Below are positions 11,768-23,914 of a stretch of 64,000 nucleotides of DNA, piece by piece. The notes under the pieces were generated by a model that ran no database searches, had not been told where the DNA came from, and was given only the letters and a program-made list of their open reading frames with translations. Both the position numbers and the translations under genes were made by a program. The stretch is from Motacilla alba alba (Eukaryota; Chordata; Aves; Passeriformes; Motacillidae): contig NC_052017.1 of NCBI RefSeq assembly GCF_015832195.1, forward strand, positions 12,414,790 through 12,478,789. Reading direction: 5' to 3'. Each line of letters opens with the position of its first letter. Within the stretch, counting starts at the first letter, position 1.

Positions 11768-11815
11768 AAAAGAAAAAAAAAAAGAAAGAAAGAAAGAAAG
11801 AAAGAAAGAAACAAA
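11768..11815. repeat. A-rich and (GAAA)n microsatellite
   Basis: A short poly-A run leads into about eight GAAA units and then ACAA-type units. The strand is purine-rich throughout. No retrocopy was recognised upstream. Confidence 0.9.
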
Positions 11816-14800
11816 CAACAACAAAATTTGGAGGCCAATATAGACCAAAGAAAATTCTGCTAAATGTTACTGAAAAGCCTCTTCACACTCAGCAGCTAGC
11901 AACATTAACAGCAAGATACATAAACCCAAGCCTGCTAATGAGATAAAGTCCTTCAGTTTTCTTGAAAAATGGCTCGACAGATGACGTCTAGACAAAATGA
12001 CTGGTGCTATGACTGTGTGCAGAAGCACCAAATCTGCATTGGGAGTCTTTTGTGTAAATCAGAATGCCTCAGGAGACAGGGAAAACTGGAGGGTTTACAT
12101 CCTGAAGCCCTGTAATACTTTGGCTTTTTGCTGGTGTCTAGGGTATGCCAGCAGGAAAAGTGCAGCTCTCCTATCATCCTGCACAACTGAAGAGGAGAAC
12201 ATGTTGAGTTCTTCAAGCTGCTATAAAAACTCTCTCATATCTAAATATGACAATGGTTTATTTCCGAATTAATGGGTTGAAATAAAGGGTTTATGTACAC
12301 AAGGAAGGCTAAAACCTGTTTTGTTTATAACACCAGTAGCAAATAGGCAAAGTTGTTCCATCTGTAAAAACTGAATGCAATGTAAATTTTTATGACCATA
12401 CTATTAGTAAAAATAGTCTTAAAATCTTTAAAGAAATTATTTTAAAATATATTTAAAGCTCTTTCTGTGTCCTGTTAATCCGTTCAGCTTCTTAGTTTGA
12501 GGAGGTACTTGGCAAAATTGTTTTTTCTTGGAGTCCTTAAAAAAACCCATGCACAGGAAGAACCTATGGAAACTGCCCACAGGAAGCTTATATCAGATAA
12601 ACATAGGAAGTAATTATTCAGCAGGAAAGTTTGGAGGAAATGGGTTGTTTTTCTGTCAGTTCTGGTGTTCCACAAATTTCAGGACATCAGCAGTAATGAA
12701 GGAAATAGATTAGCAATTGCAGGGCAGCTATTGTTTATACAGTGTTGACACTAAATGTCACTTTCTTAGAATTTACCTTGTGAAAATAATTTAATATTGG
12801 GGAAAGGCAAAGCAACGCAGTATTTCTTTTATTCTAACAATATCACAGCAGTTAGTCTTTAAAACTCTGCAATTAGGAAAAAAATTCACCTGGTAAATAG
12901 TAAAATGAAAGAAAAATACATTAGAAATCTTCAAATATTTATCAGCAATGCCCTTTTTTTTTGCTTTTTTAAGATGATAAAACTTTGTTTTGGAATAAAC
13001 AAGTAGCATAGGAGCACAACAGATTCAACCTAAATACAACATTTTAAGCTGTTGCTTTAATTAAATTCTTCACTGGAATGAGAACACCCTTGGCTGAACT
13101 AAGTCATGAAGTCACAAGGAATTCTCACTCCTGAATCATCTGATTAACATAAGACAAATATATAAATAAAAATTCACTTTCAATCAATCCAGCTGAATAT
13201 CAAGTTGTATCTAATCACAACTGCTTTTTTAAAATTTTCCTAACAAAACTTTCACTGAGATAAATATGTATCTGTATAACAGCCTTCAGCTTTGACAAAT
13301 CAATATTTTCCCTGTGAAAACATAAAATGGGAAAAATATACAGCGTACTGTAGTTCAGATTTCCCCCAAAGTGGAGAAAGGTGGGTATGTGGAAAATCAA
13401 TGCACTTTATACCCTGATGATGCACTTCTTAGCAAGCTAGAGAGAAAAAAAGGACAGGACAAGAAACAGGACAATCTTCAGATGGAGCCAATCAAATACC
13501 ACATTCTCATTTTTGTTTGCACAAATGTCTGCTCAGGACAGCAGGATTTCAGCGATGTCTCTCTCCCTTGGCCCCCACATCAGGATTACAGACATTATCA
13601 GCCCCTACTGGACTCCAGCCGAACCAAACCAGCTGCTCCTCAGTAGCTCTCCTGGTGCTACCAGAAAAGACAGAAACAGAGAAACTCCATATGGCTTCTT
13701 GGATGCACACTTGTTCCAGCTGCCATCAGTCCTGTGCAATTCTGTGTTTTACTGGTTTACTGTGGAATTAATTTTCCTCCTGTGGTTTTAATTTTCTCTC
13801 CCTTTTATTTGATTTAGTTGATGATTATGGTAACTATTTCACTTAATGGCTGAAAATATAATAAGGAGTATTTCAGTTCAAATTACTTAGACTATTTCTC
13901 TAAGGATTTTAATGTCTTATCTTGTTTTAGCCATTCATGATCATAATACTCTATTATAAAGAGCTTATCTGGACATGTAACAGACTGCAGTCTTAGCAAA
14001 GTATCATAAATAATCTTGAAAAATTTTAAATATCTCTTCAAACTTTATCAGTTGATAAATTATCTACTGCTGACCCATTTTTGCAAAAACTGTTAGCTGC
14101 AGTACAGGAGCATTTCTTACACATGAAAAATTGAAATAGGCACGCAAAATTTTTCAGTAAATAATTCTTAAATTGTTCTGATTAATTTTGTTTATGAAAG
14201 CTGAAGTACCTTCTTCAGGCAATAACATATTCTACCAGATGTCCAAAGAAAAAAAGATTTCTTACTACTGACTTGAATTGTTTCCTATGTGTACTTGGTT
14301 TCAACGGTTTAATTTTGAGGAAAAAAGTTACATTTTGGTACTTTCAACATTGCATGTGCTCATCTGTCATGCAAATAATCTTTAGCTTCTATCTTCAAAG
14401 ATAGTTTCCTGAATAGATTCATTTGCTGCATTAAAACATTGATAAGTTTGAACTTATAAGGACAGAAGGTTTCAAACTGACTTTAGGCAAAACAAGGTTC
14501 GAAGATTCAACCCTGCCAGTATTACTCACAAAATTTACTGCAACAGTTCAATAAGACTCAGTAAGTGACCTGAAAAAACTCCAGCTAGTGTTAGAATGGC
14601 CTGATAGATTAGTCCAAATCCAAAGTAAAAGACTTTCCACTGGGAGAGCAGGCAAGGCTGAGACAGATCCCTGCCTAGAGCAGAACAGTGGCAGCTCTGA
14701 GTTCTGACAAAGACAGGCAACAGGAAGATAGTCCAGATCTGAAGATTCTTGGGAAACTTTCACAAAGGCAAACGGGAAAGCAAGATATAGGGCAGAGGTA

Positions 14801-17800
14801 GTTCTTCAATTGTTTTACAGCTTTGCCTCCAAGTGTCTGTCTGTCAGCCTTTTCCTGAGTATTTCTTGTAGGAAGGCTGAAGCACTTACTATTCATTTCA
14901 TCAGGCATCAAAAGGTGTTAAAACAGATGTTTAAGCCAATTTTCCTATTTCCTATGGCTTTCTTAATGAGATTGTTAACCATTCAAGCTCTCTAAATCCT
15001 TCTTATAAGAATGATCATTAAAGTATGTTGATCACAAATGAATTTATTATTTTTGTAGAAGAAGTAGCAAATTCATGGTCTTCAAGCAATTTACCTTTTT
15101 CATATTATTCAGTTCATGAAAATCACAATCTGAATCAAACTTGTAAATGCACCATCACTTTAGGGAAGCATTGAAAAGACAGTGATGATCCAGCTCACTG
15201 GCACAAAAAAAAAAACCTTTTCTCCAGTGTTTTCATAGAAATCAGAGTCTCTGGAACAATCATATTGCAAGGAATTAACACTAATAATGTAGAATAAATT
15301 CAATTTGGGGGTTTGTGGGGTAGGATTCAGCCTTAGGTTTGGTTGTTTTTGTGGAATATGTGTCTATCCCCTAAACATTTATTTTTCAGGCTAGAGATTT
15401 TGGTTATCAGATTCCAGAGCTTTAGTTCTTGCCTTGCCTCCAGCTACCTTTTAAAGATTCTACAGACCTCTTGCCTCTGGGTGTTCTGTGTTTGTTTCTG
15501 ACTTTCAGAAAGTTTTCTTTAAGAAGATCTGTTTGCTCTTATTGAAAATCAGAGTGATAGCTTATTAAGAAGGAGGGCTGAATAAGCAACTCAAATCTCC
15601 TTTTGAACTAGTAAGAGAAAGTAACTGAAAATAAACAATGTGACCAAAAATTACTTTTTGTCTTCAACATCTGATTTTCTCTCAATAGGATTTTCATGTA
15701 ACAAACAATATGGTTTAATCAGTTCTTTGATTTATCCTGTGATCCCTTGAAAAGTTAATTATATTTGTAATCATGTGCTGAGAAATTATTGTAAGAAGCA
15801 ACATTTTCAGGGTAAAAAGCATTTGTTTCACTTCTTTTTGTTCAAAATTTAGGGCATAAAGTCCCCTGGTGCAGTTTCTTTTCAGGAAGCAGCTTCCATT
15901 TATAGCATTTATTGAAGTGGGAAGTATCACTGCCAGTGTTACAGATGAGGACAATGTGTGCATTGAATAAAAACTATTCAGGACATTTGACTTAAAATAC
16001 AAACAACACAGAATGATTTTATAGTGATACATTTACAAGAATCAGGGTTTTGCATCTCCACAGGCCCTCTGGGAAGCCTGGATCATGTGTGTTTTCCAAC
16101 TTTTTCCCTTCTACTGCATCCTATAAATTACCTATAGCAATGCCTCTGCCTATAGCTAACTGTTGGAAGTTCTGTCGCTCCTTACAGACACTTACTTCAG
16201 ACTCTATAAAATTTGGTATGGCTTTTGTTGACAGAGAAATGTAGATGAAAAAAAATCCATGAGAAAAAGAGGCAGAGAAAAACAGCTGCACCTCTGTCAC
16301 AAGCCATAATGGCTGACATGGTCCTAAAGCTGACTGAGACCTGTTTTTACAATTTAATTCCACTCTTAGAACTCTATTATTCTGGAATTAAGGCTATCAT
16401 TTTTTTCAAGAGTGGGAAGTTAAATCAGCATAGAGTTAATTCCATTTTAAGCAAATCTGAGAATCTCTGATTTGAGAAATATAAATTTGGGTGACATAGC
16501 TGCTGATATGAAGTTTGTTTTAACTTTCTTTATCACATCTCCCTGGTAGAAATCAGAAACATGGTCTTTCTTTATTATCCATTGGGCTAGTTGTGAGCCC
16601 CTATACATGTGACATGTTATTTAACATCAGAGGGAATAAATAGAACAGTGAGGCCAAACTGAAGTAATTTAATAGTACTTTTCACCCAACCACGTTTACA
16701 TGGAGAGGTTATGTGGACAAGCTGGAAATAGCCATATCATGTAGAGGCATCATTCAGCTTTCAGTCACCCCAGATTATAAAAGTTTTTTCTAATTTAGAT
16801 AGTCAAGACTAAAATCAATTTGCTGGTAAATCAAAACAGAACAGACAGAAAGCTCTGATAATGCTTCTTTTCAAAGAATTGATCCAAATTTAGAGTTTTC
16901 TAGATTAAACTGTTGTTAATTGCTTTCAAAATATTTTTGTCTATATGGAATTTTAGAATTGATATTCTAAGCTTCACATTCTTCCTTTGCTTTTTAGAAG
17001 TACTATTTTTGCCTCCTGAGTCAAAATCACTACCTACTGGGGTTCAGAAATATGTATCAGACTTCCTCTTGAAATGTTAACACTGATTTTAAAAATATTG
17101 TTTGGACCTTAAATAAAGAGTTATATCGAGTGCCCTTAAAAGCTGTCTTTTCTAATCTGGATAGGATAATAATAACTCTTCTCAAATCTTGGTACTGTAG
17201 AGGAATCAAATACTTTCAAAGCATAACCATCACATTATAGACTGATATTTAAGTAGTTCTATTTTAATATTTTAGACAATTTGGCTTGGGAGGAAACAGT
17301 TTCATGAAATTAAATAAATAAATGAGTATTAGTATTCATATTTTGCTATTGGTTTTGGGCTTTTTAAGAAAAAAGAGCAAAATTTCTGATATATGGGTTT
17401 TCTGAATTTTGATGATTTGGAAATGCTGGAATGACAACAAAAACTTCTCTTTATACTTTCGTAAGCTTGCATCATTTCAAAAGTGTTAAACTTCTGGCAT
17501 TCAATTACCATCACAATCACACCCTGAACACAATTCTGATGAAAAACTCAAGCTTCTGTGACGTGTGCAGTAGTAAAACAAGCTCTAGTCAGGAAGAGGA
17601 AACGTTTCCATGTATGTCATTGGCCATATGAAAATGTCACATCTATTTCTAGCAACAACAAACTGCCATTTCATTCACTCTTCCATCCACCTCCAAAAGG
17701 GAGACATCATCAAAGGCTAAAAAAAATCAACTCCTTCACATAAAAAAATAAGTCATTATTCAGGGCAATGCATGAAAAAAAGGGAGCAATCAAAGGACAA

Positions 17801-18410
17801 AAATTGAGAAAGCAAGGAGTCGGAGGAGTCTCCTACTCCTCAGGTGGGGTACAGCCGGCAGTGGACAAACCACAACAACATTCAAGGCTCCCTGAAGGTG
17901 TCTGGGAAACTGAAGGTTCTGGCCAGTTATGGGCTAGGACCAGGGAGCCTAAAACATTCCCACAGTTGCCAGAATTCCCCACAATATCCCAAATTTCTGT
18001 CCAACTTTTCCCAGAGGCACTTCTTGCCTTTCAATCCCAAATCACTAAGATCCACAGATGGAGTTTCCTATCCATTTAGGGAAGGCTCAGTCCCCATGTG
18101 TCAGGCATCAGTGTTAGCCTCATGTGCCTGTGGGCACCATTTAACAGAATTTATTCCTGCTTTAAATCCCTCTTCTCCTGGTCGGTATTGGAGACTGAAA
18201 TAATTGTTGGAGTGAACTCCTAATTTGACCTAATGCAACTATTGACTTATTCATATGAGTGAGAGTGATGAACCACTCCAAGAAGGGATCTGTTATTCTC
18301 CACTGTAAGCCTGAGCAGATTGAATTTACATACCTGTCCTTCTACTCGTGTTAATCGATCTTATGTCTTTTTATCACATTTGCCGGCTGTGCTGTGATTG
18401 CATGGAAAAC
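11816..18410. other. no gene recognised
   Basis: Mostly AT-rich unique sequence. Two slightly GC-richer patches, about 13.5-13.75 kb and 17.8-18.2 kb, contain overlapping open frames of 80-120 codons in several frames. Their translations are low in recognisable features, and overlapping frames are what GC-richer non-coding DNA gives. The 17.8-18.36 kb patch directly precedes an LTR, so it may be unrecognised retroviral internal sequence, but I see no motif to support that. Confidence 0.5.
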
Positions 18411-18765
18411 TGTGGCAGAGCAGTGTGGCAGCAGCTCTCTGGCCGCAAAGAGAAACGGACAACTTTCCCAGGCATCATTCTGGGAAAGGCTGTGAGAAGA
18501 TCAGAGAAAAGAATGAGAAACAATTCTTATCTTAACTTGCTGCAGCTGGTGTTGTGAACATGTGGAATGTGTTATGGAGATGGGTTTACCAAAGGGTGGT
18601 TTCTTAATTAGTCAATGGTGATGGCTTTGATTGAAGGACCAATTAGGTCCACCTGTAGCAAACTAGGGTATAAAAGTATGGGCTGCTTAGTAAAGATTAT
18701 TGGCCTTCTGTAAACACATGGAGTCTATGTCAATTATTACCCAGTCCTGGCCCATTGCATTAACA
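18411..18765 (+). mobile_element. LTR of an endogenous retrovirus (first of two)
   Basis: A GC-richer block carries a TATAAAAG box at 18669-18676 and an AGTAAA polyadenylation-like signal at 18689-18694. A TTATTGGCCTTCTG stretch and a short U5-like end (GGAGTCTATGTCAATTATTACCC) follow. This promoter and polyA order on one strand within about 350 bases is typical of an avian ERV LTR, and the sequence resembles songbird LTRs I have seen, though I cannot name the family. The left edge is uncertain (TGTGGCA at 18411 or 18424, or further left). The right edge is placed at TAACA, just before the second LTR. No internal genes flank it, so it is probably solitary or part of a composite. Confidence 0.65.
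18669..18694 (+). promoter_or_regulatory. LTR TATA box and polyadenylation signal
   Basis: TATAAAAG (18669-18676) is followed 12 bases later by AGTAAA (18689-18694). In an LTR these define the U3/R region: transcription would start just downstream of the box and the polyA signal would lie in R. Current activity is unknown. Confidence 0.55.
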
Positions 18766-19057
18766 GAGCAGAACTGAGTTAAAGGACATGAGCAGCACGG
18801 CTGATTTGTTAAAGCTTGTGCAGCAGCAACCTTGGAGCTGATCAGGAGGCATGAACCATGTCCAGGGAGACAAAACATCTCATCCTGTTCATGTGTGCAG
18901 TGTAAGCACAGCACCCTCAGCTCTGCAGGCAAGCACAGTAACCAATCAGCATTAAGGGGAGCATCTTATCACAACTTTGAAAAGTATAAATATAAGCACG
19001 TGAAACCAATAAATGTCTTTGCAATAACACTGCAGAGTCTGCCTTATTCCACCAGCA
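18764..19057 (+). mobile_element. LTR of an endogenous retrovirus (second), same family as 7752-8100
   Basis: The head, 18764-18821, matches the 55-bp segment found at 8035-8092 and 9175-9232 on the minus strand. The 3' part has TATAAATA (18985-18992) and CAATAAATGTCTTTGCA with AATAAA at 19008-19013, and ends near ACCAGCA. These blocks line up in order with the minus-strand LTR at 7752-8100, so the two are copies of one family in opposite orientation. It directly follows a different LTR on the same strand, which suggests either insertion of one into the other or a composite made by recombination. The internal region is absent. Confidence 0.68.
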
Positions 19058-19592
19058 GAAAAAGATAAATGACTACAAAATATATCCATTACTTTCTTTA
19101 TGCATTTTAATTTTCTGTATCCCTTGCTTCCTTATTTGATTAAAACAGTGTGCTTTCACATTTACAGTCCCATTAATCAATAAATCTGTTTCCCAGGGTA
19201 GTATATTAATATCCATTCTCCTGCATACTGATAATTTTATTTACTTATTCTAATAGTATTACATTATTTTCTTCTGTTTGCTGCCAGGAAATATCATCCT
19301 ACTTGATTTCCTACAAAATATTCCTCAAGAAAGTCAGAGTACTCAATTCAGAGAAGAAAAAAAATTAGTAATATCTACCTATATATAATGTTCATTGATA
19401 GAGAAGACCAAGAATGTAGAAAGAGTTTCAGTGGTTACCAGGACTTTATAATGACTGAGTTTATGACCTGATCCTGAAGCCTCACAATTTACAAACATAT
19501 CCTGTGTGTGCTGAGGCTATCATAATCAAATTGATCATGTCAGGAGCATGCTCCCATTGCCAGAGTGATCAGCTTTTGTCAAGGGACTATAC

Positions 19593-19652
19593 ATATAAAA
19601 GTAATTCTGGTCTTGGGTGCTCTATATAAAAGTAATTCTGGTCTTGGGTGCT
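19593..19652. repeat. 31-bp exact tandem duplication
   Basis: The unit starting ATATAAAAGTAATTCTGG occurs at 19593-19623 and again from 19624, with the first 29 bases identical. Near-perfect identity next to otherwise unrelated sequence points to a recent slippage-type duplication, possibly polymorphic or an assembly artefact. Confidence 0.9.
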
Positions 19653-20997
19653 TTATTTTCTATTATTTTGCTTTTGTTGAGTTCAGAGTTATTTTTAAAA
19701 GGCACTAGTTCAAGGTCTGCCACAGCTCTAGAAAAATGCCACATTAAGGCTTATGACTGCTCTGAAGGAATATTCCGCATAGTAAATGGTGAGCTTCAGT
19801 GGTTTATTTCTTTCTTTTTTTCTAATTGAGCATGTGCAACCAGAGTAGAGCAAATGAATCAGATTAGACATGCAAACCAGTAACTGTCAAGATTTATTCA
19901 AATCAAAAATAATCCTAGTGATTCACTCAGCAGAATTTGTTTCTTTTTAGCAGTGACAGGATTAGGTATCCTAAATTACAAACCATGGTGCAAGAAGACA
20001 TAATTTCTCAAATCAGAGTTAATAATTGTGTAAACATGATGGACAGTGAGGAGCAAAGGTCTTCCCCTCATGGAAGACATTTCTCATGAGCAGTAAAAGA
20101 GATTGATAAAAAATTTTAGTCCCAAGGATGATTCCTCCCAGCCACTAGAAAACTTTAAAGGAATGTTTAAAAAAAAGAAACAGTAGAAGCTCTCCTATGA
20201 AATCAAGTGTATGATTTGGCCCACTATGAAGAAAAAACTGTCTTTTCTTATTAAGTTTTAAAAATTAGCTGGAATCGATGTCCTTTTCCCAGAAATTCCA
20301 GGAAATGTGTTCACTTCAACCCACATACTAACCAGAACTCTGTATTACCTGTGGGGTCTGAATATCTGAGCAAGTACTTTTGTCTTCGTTGCAAGCTTCT
20401 ATTGTGGGTAAATATTTGGTGTTCCATTAGTTGTTACTTTTCTGAAGAGTCTGTACGGCTGTGAGTTCTGGTATGGTATTGATAGTTTATGTTGCTGGTG
20501 CTCTTAGCATCTGGGAACTCAGATTTTCTAACTTTCTTTGTGTCCTGTCATAGTTAATAATAACAATAATAACTTCATTTTGTATGTAAAAATGACCATG
20601 AAATAAAATATATATTGATATTAAATAACTGGATTTTATTAAACAATGGTGATGTGAGGTTCTTAGCCATTTGTGATACCTGCTGAAACACAGCTAGTTC
20701 TGATGTAAAACAATTAGTTCTAATTAATAAACTTCATCTTTGGAGCTCATAACAAGACACACACAACACCATGTGTTACCTAAACAGAAAAGATCTAAGG
20801 CCAAATACAATTCTTAGCAATGAGGAAAAAGGTATGGAATTCAAAAGACTGTGATCAGCCAAGCTGGTTGTGTGGAAGAGAGCAAAGAAATTGATGTATT
20901 CTTGGAAGCCTGGACAATGACCAAAACTTGTCTGGATGTACACAAGGCCATAAGGAGTTTGGAAAATGCCATTGAGTAACCCCTCTCAATTTACAGA
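19653..20997. other. no gene recognised
   Basis: AT-rich unique-looking sequence. It includes a short AATAAC-type repeat near 20560-20575. Nothing coding was recognised. Confidence 0.5.
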
Positions 20998-21230
20998 CAG
21001 AAACTGACGCCCAGGAAGTTCCATGTAAATATGAGGAAGAATTTCTTTACTGTGCAATTGATTGCGCTGAAGCAGGTTGCCCACAGAGGGTGAGGAATCT
21101 CCCTCACTGGAGATATTCAAGGGCCTTCTGGTATTAATTCTATACCATGTTCTCTAGGATGATCCTGCTTCAGCAGTGAGGCTGGACGAGACAACCCACT
21201 GTGGTCCCTTCAAATCTCATGGTTCTGTGA
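20998..21230 (+). mobile_element. CR1 LINE 3' end, 5'-truncated
   Basis: On the plus strand this reads as a CR1 3' terminal segment. It has an ATGAGGAAGAATTTCTTTACTGTG stretch (about 21030-21055), then GGTTGCCCACAGAGG, CACTGGAGATATTCAAG, a GGTCCCTTC block at 21202-21210 and a final GGTTCTGTGA. These occur in the order expected for avian CR1 non-LTR retrotransposons. The copy is clearly diverged. It ends at its proper 3' terminus, so it is an independent insertion from the CR1 coding fragment that follows. Confidence 0.85.
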
Positions 21231-21260
21231 ATTACATTTGAATGATCATGATGGTCTGGG

Positions 21261-21718
21261 GAGATTCCTGAGGACTGGAAGAAAGATAGTTCACTCTTAA
21301 CTGCAGGAAGGGCAAGAAGATGAATCCAGAGAACTACGGGCTGATTTGCTTCACCTCTATCCCAGGGAATGGGATGGAACACATAGCTCTGAAAACAACT
21401 TCCAAATTTATCAAGGACATGAGGGTTATTTGAAACAATTAACACAAATTTAGAAACTGGAAATCATGCCTGATTAATATCATTGCCTTTGGTGACAAAA
21501 TTACTAGCTTTGTAGATGAGTGTAGAGCAGTGGACGTGGTTTGCCTTACCTTTGATAAGGACTTCAGTTTTCAACTCTCTGGCATAACATTTTCATTGAC
21601 AAGGAAAGTGTGGCCTAGATATGAGGATGGTGGGGTGGACTGAAAACTCGTTGGACTGCTGAGCTGAAAGGGTTGTGATCAGTGGCACAGTGTCCAGCTG
21701 GAGGCCAATCAATAGTTC
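21261..21718 (+). pseudogene. CR1 LINE ORF2 fragment (reverse transcriptase region)
   Basis: This segment is homologous to the reverse transcriptase part of CR1 ORF2, the enzyme that copies element RNA at the nicked target. Recognisable pieces in order are TTCCTGAGGACTGGAAGAAA, then a GGGCAAGAAGATGAATCCAGA block, an AACTACGGGCTG block, and the motif A region AVDVVCLTFDKDFSF at 21527-21571. The usual CR1 residues there would include an Asp where this copy has Thr (LTF), so the catalytic aspartate appears lost. A GGGTTGTGATCAGTGGC block closes the fragment. Stops and indels break the frame. It lacks the ORF2 end and 3' tail, and it lies downstream of a complete CR1 3' end on the same strand. 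Confidence 0.8.
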
Positions 21719-23605
21719 AGCAACCTGTCAGATAAGCACAAGTTCTGCTGGAGGAAGTTCAATGACCAGTAGAACATGTTCAAAGCTTCATAGCAAAATT
21801 CAGTTTCTTGGCAACATACACTGGCAACATTTCAAATCTTTACTGGCATCCTTCCATTGAGCTTTCTAAAGTTCTTTTTTTAAGAGTCTGAATGTTCACA
21901 TGCTCTCAGATTAGAAGGTATACATTGTCACAGTATCACTGTCAAAATGGAGAAATAATCATGTTTTTGATCTAGGCTGTAGAGACTCATATGACAGACA
22001 ATGAAAAAAATTTGAAGAATCAAGTACTTCCTAAAAAGCTATGCTTGGGAAAAACAGTTTTTAGTTTAAATTTTAGAGGAAGATTCCTAAGATTCACAGA
22101 CTCCTGCTTCCTTGTATATTTGTGTACCAGCAAAATTTTCAAAAATGTATTAAAGAAAAGGCATTTAAAAAAACTGAGAGAAACGGTGGATGGGTCACTG
22201 TTCTACTTCTTGATTTCTTAACTATTCAATATTCAAGACCGGAGTAGTCCGTATTACCCATGTCAGTCACACACCAAAGAAACTGAACCTAAATAAAATA
22301 ATTAGCTATGTGCTATGCAAGACTTGTTAGTTATTGTATTGTTTTGCATTTCCAGTGTATTAATTACTGGGGGGAAAGTGCTTTTCTACACAGCTTTATT
22401 CTGCCTATTGCTAATTTATTATGACACTAGAGCAAAGATTATAAAAGCAAAAAGAAAAGGTAAAAAAAATCCAGAAGTTTTTTATTCTTAGGTCTCTATT
22501 TCTCTGTTCTGTGTGAAATAAATATCTATGATTCAGCAGGTACTGTCATAAACTTGCGTGAAAAATCAAACGTGCAAAAATTTCAACTTTTTTTTTTTAT
22601 TATTTTTACATGCTACTTTTTGATTTCAAAAATCATGAAGAACAGAAATGACACTAAATTTCTCCCCACCCCTTCTTTTCTTGCTCTGCTTAAGCAACTT
22701 TTGCAGGTTCAGCTTAAGAACGGCTGGCAGCAGAATGGTAGTAAATCTGACAACACAATTTTTCTACATTTAGCCATTTGAAATCAACATCCTCAACATT
22801 CTGTATTTTAAGCATACATTCATCTGAAAACTCAGGTTGAAAATACAGTTACTTAATGCACTGAGACAAAGAAATTACACAAACTGCCTAGGGACCAGCA
22901 TGTATAGGAAACTTCAAATTTCCATCAAATGGAGGCTTTTTATTTCTGCTAAGCTTAATTTATATGCCACAAGTTTTTACACTTGAAAATGTTGGCATGA
23001 GATCTCTCAGGTACAAATAGAAGAAAGATTAATGCTTCCTTGTTTTCTAGTGAATAGTAAAGCATGCACTACCAACTTGCATTTCAAATGAATTGCCAAT
23101 GAGGTAGATTGGGAATTGCAATTAGTTACTTAATGTGAGTAGGTAGTTAAAATATCTTTAGGAGAACTGAAGTGTAAATGAAGCTGTGTGCCATTCAGCT
23201 AACCTGTGCTTTCATTCATTTCATTAGCGTGCCATTTCAAAATCTTAGTATAGAACTAGGTGATTTAAACACTCACCATCATCATTCAACATTTGCAATA
23301 TGCAGCTGGTCCCGTTTTTATGCAAGGGGCTTGGGCTTCAAGATCCAATCATGCCTAAGATTCAGGTGGCAGTTTTCATATGTGCCAGTAAATTGTCAGA
23401 GTGGGTTTTGTACAATAGATTAGAGAGTTTATGTCCAGGCCAGTATAGGTTTCTCTTTCAAGGTGATCTGAATATCTCTACCAGCCTAGTGACTGTACTG
23501 ACTAGAGCTCCACTGATAGCAACAGGAGCTTACACACCTTGTTAGATATCTTAATACATATCTTAGACATCTTGCTGACATACAGGTGCCTGAATTCTGA
23601 TGCCT
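21719..23605. other. no gene recognised
   Basis: Unique-looking AT-rich sequence between CR1 fragments. The few bases after 21718 may be further decayed CR1 sequence, but I cannot follow it. No coding region was recognised. Confidence 0.5.
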
Positions 23606-23914
23606 GCAAACAGGGTGGGGGTCAGCCTCTTCTCCCAGGCAACTGCAGCAGGATAAGAGGAAATGACCTAAAACTGCACCAAGGAAGGTTCAGATTGGAC
23701 ATCAGGAAGATGTTTTTTTCACTAAAAGGGTGGTTAAGTATTGGAATGGGCTGCCTAGGAGGTAGCAGAGTCACTATCCCTGTAAGTATTTAAGAAATGA
23801 CTGGCCATGTAATTTGGTGTTATGGTGTACTTGGCAAGGTGGTATTTGGTCAAATGTTGGACTTGATGATCTTGGAGGTCTTTTCCAAGCTCAATGATTC
23901 TGTGAGTCTATGAA
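23606..23914 (+). mobile_element. CR1 LINE 3' end, 5'-truncated
   Basis: On the plus strand, blocks follow the avian CR1 3' end order: CAGGGTGGGGGTCAGCCTCT, then AGGAAATGACCTAAAACTGC, CAAGGAAGGTTCAGATTGGA, CATCAGGAAGATG and GGAATGGGCTGCCTAGGAGG. The GTTGGACTTGATGATCTTGG and AGGTCTTTTCCAAGCTCAAT blocks follow, with a GATTCTGTGAGTCTATG tail. It is more complete and better preserved than the 21.0-kb copy. The GATGATCTTGGAGGTC form points to a CR1 subfamily different from those ending in GGTCCCTTCCAAC. Truncation near 23606 is typical of this retrotransposon. Confidence 0.9.

Noticed and set aside
17768..18203. Pair of overlapping plus-strand frames of 103 and 119 codons just before the first LTR
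   Set aside because: Considered as retroviral internal sequence, but no gag, protease, RT or integrase motif is visible. The frames overlap each other.
18687..18932. Minus-strand 81-codon frame
   Set aside because: Antisense to the two plus-strand LTRs; no coding evidence of its own.
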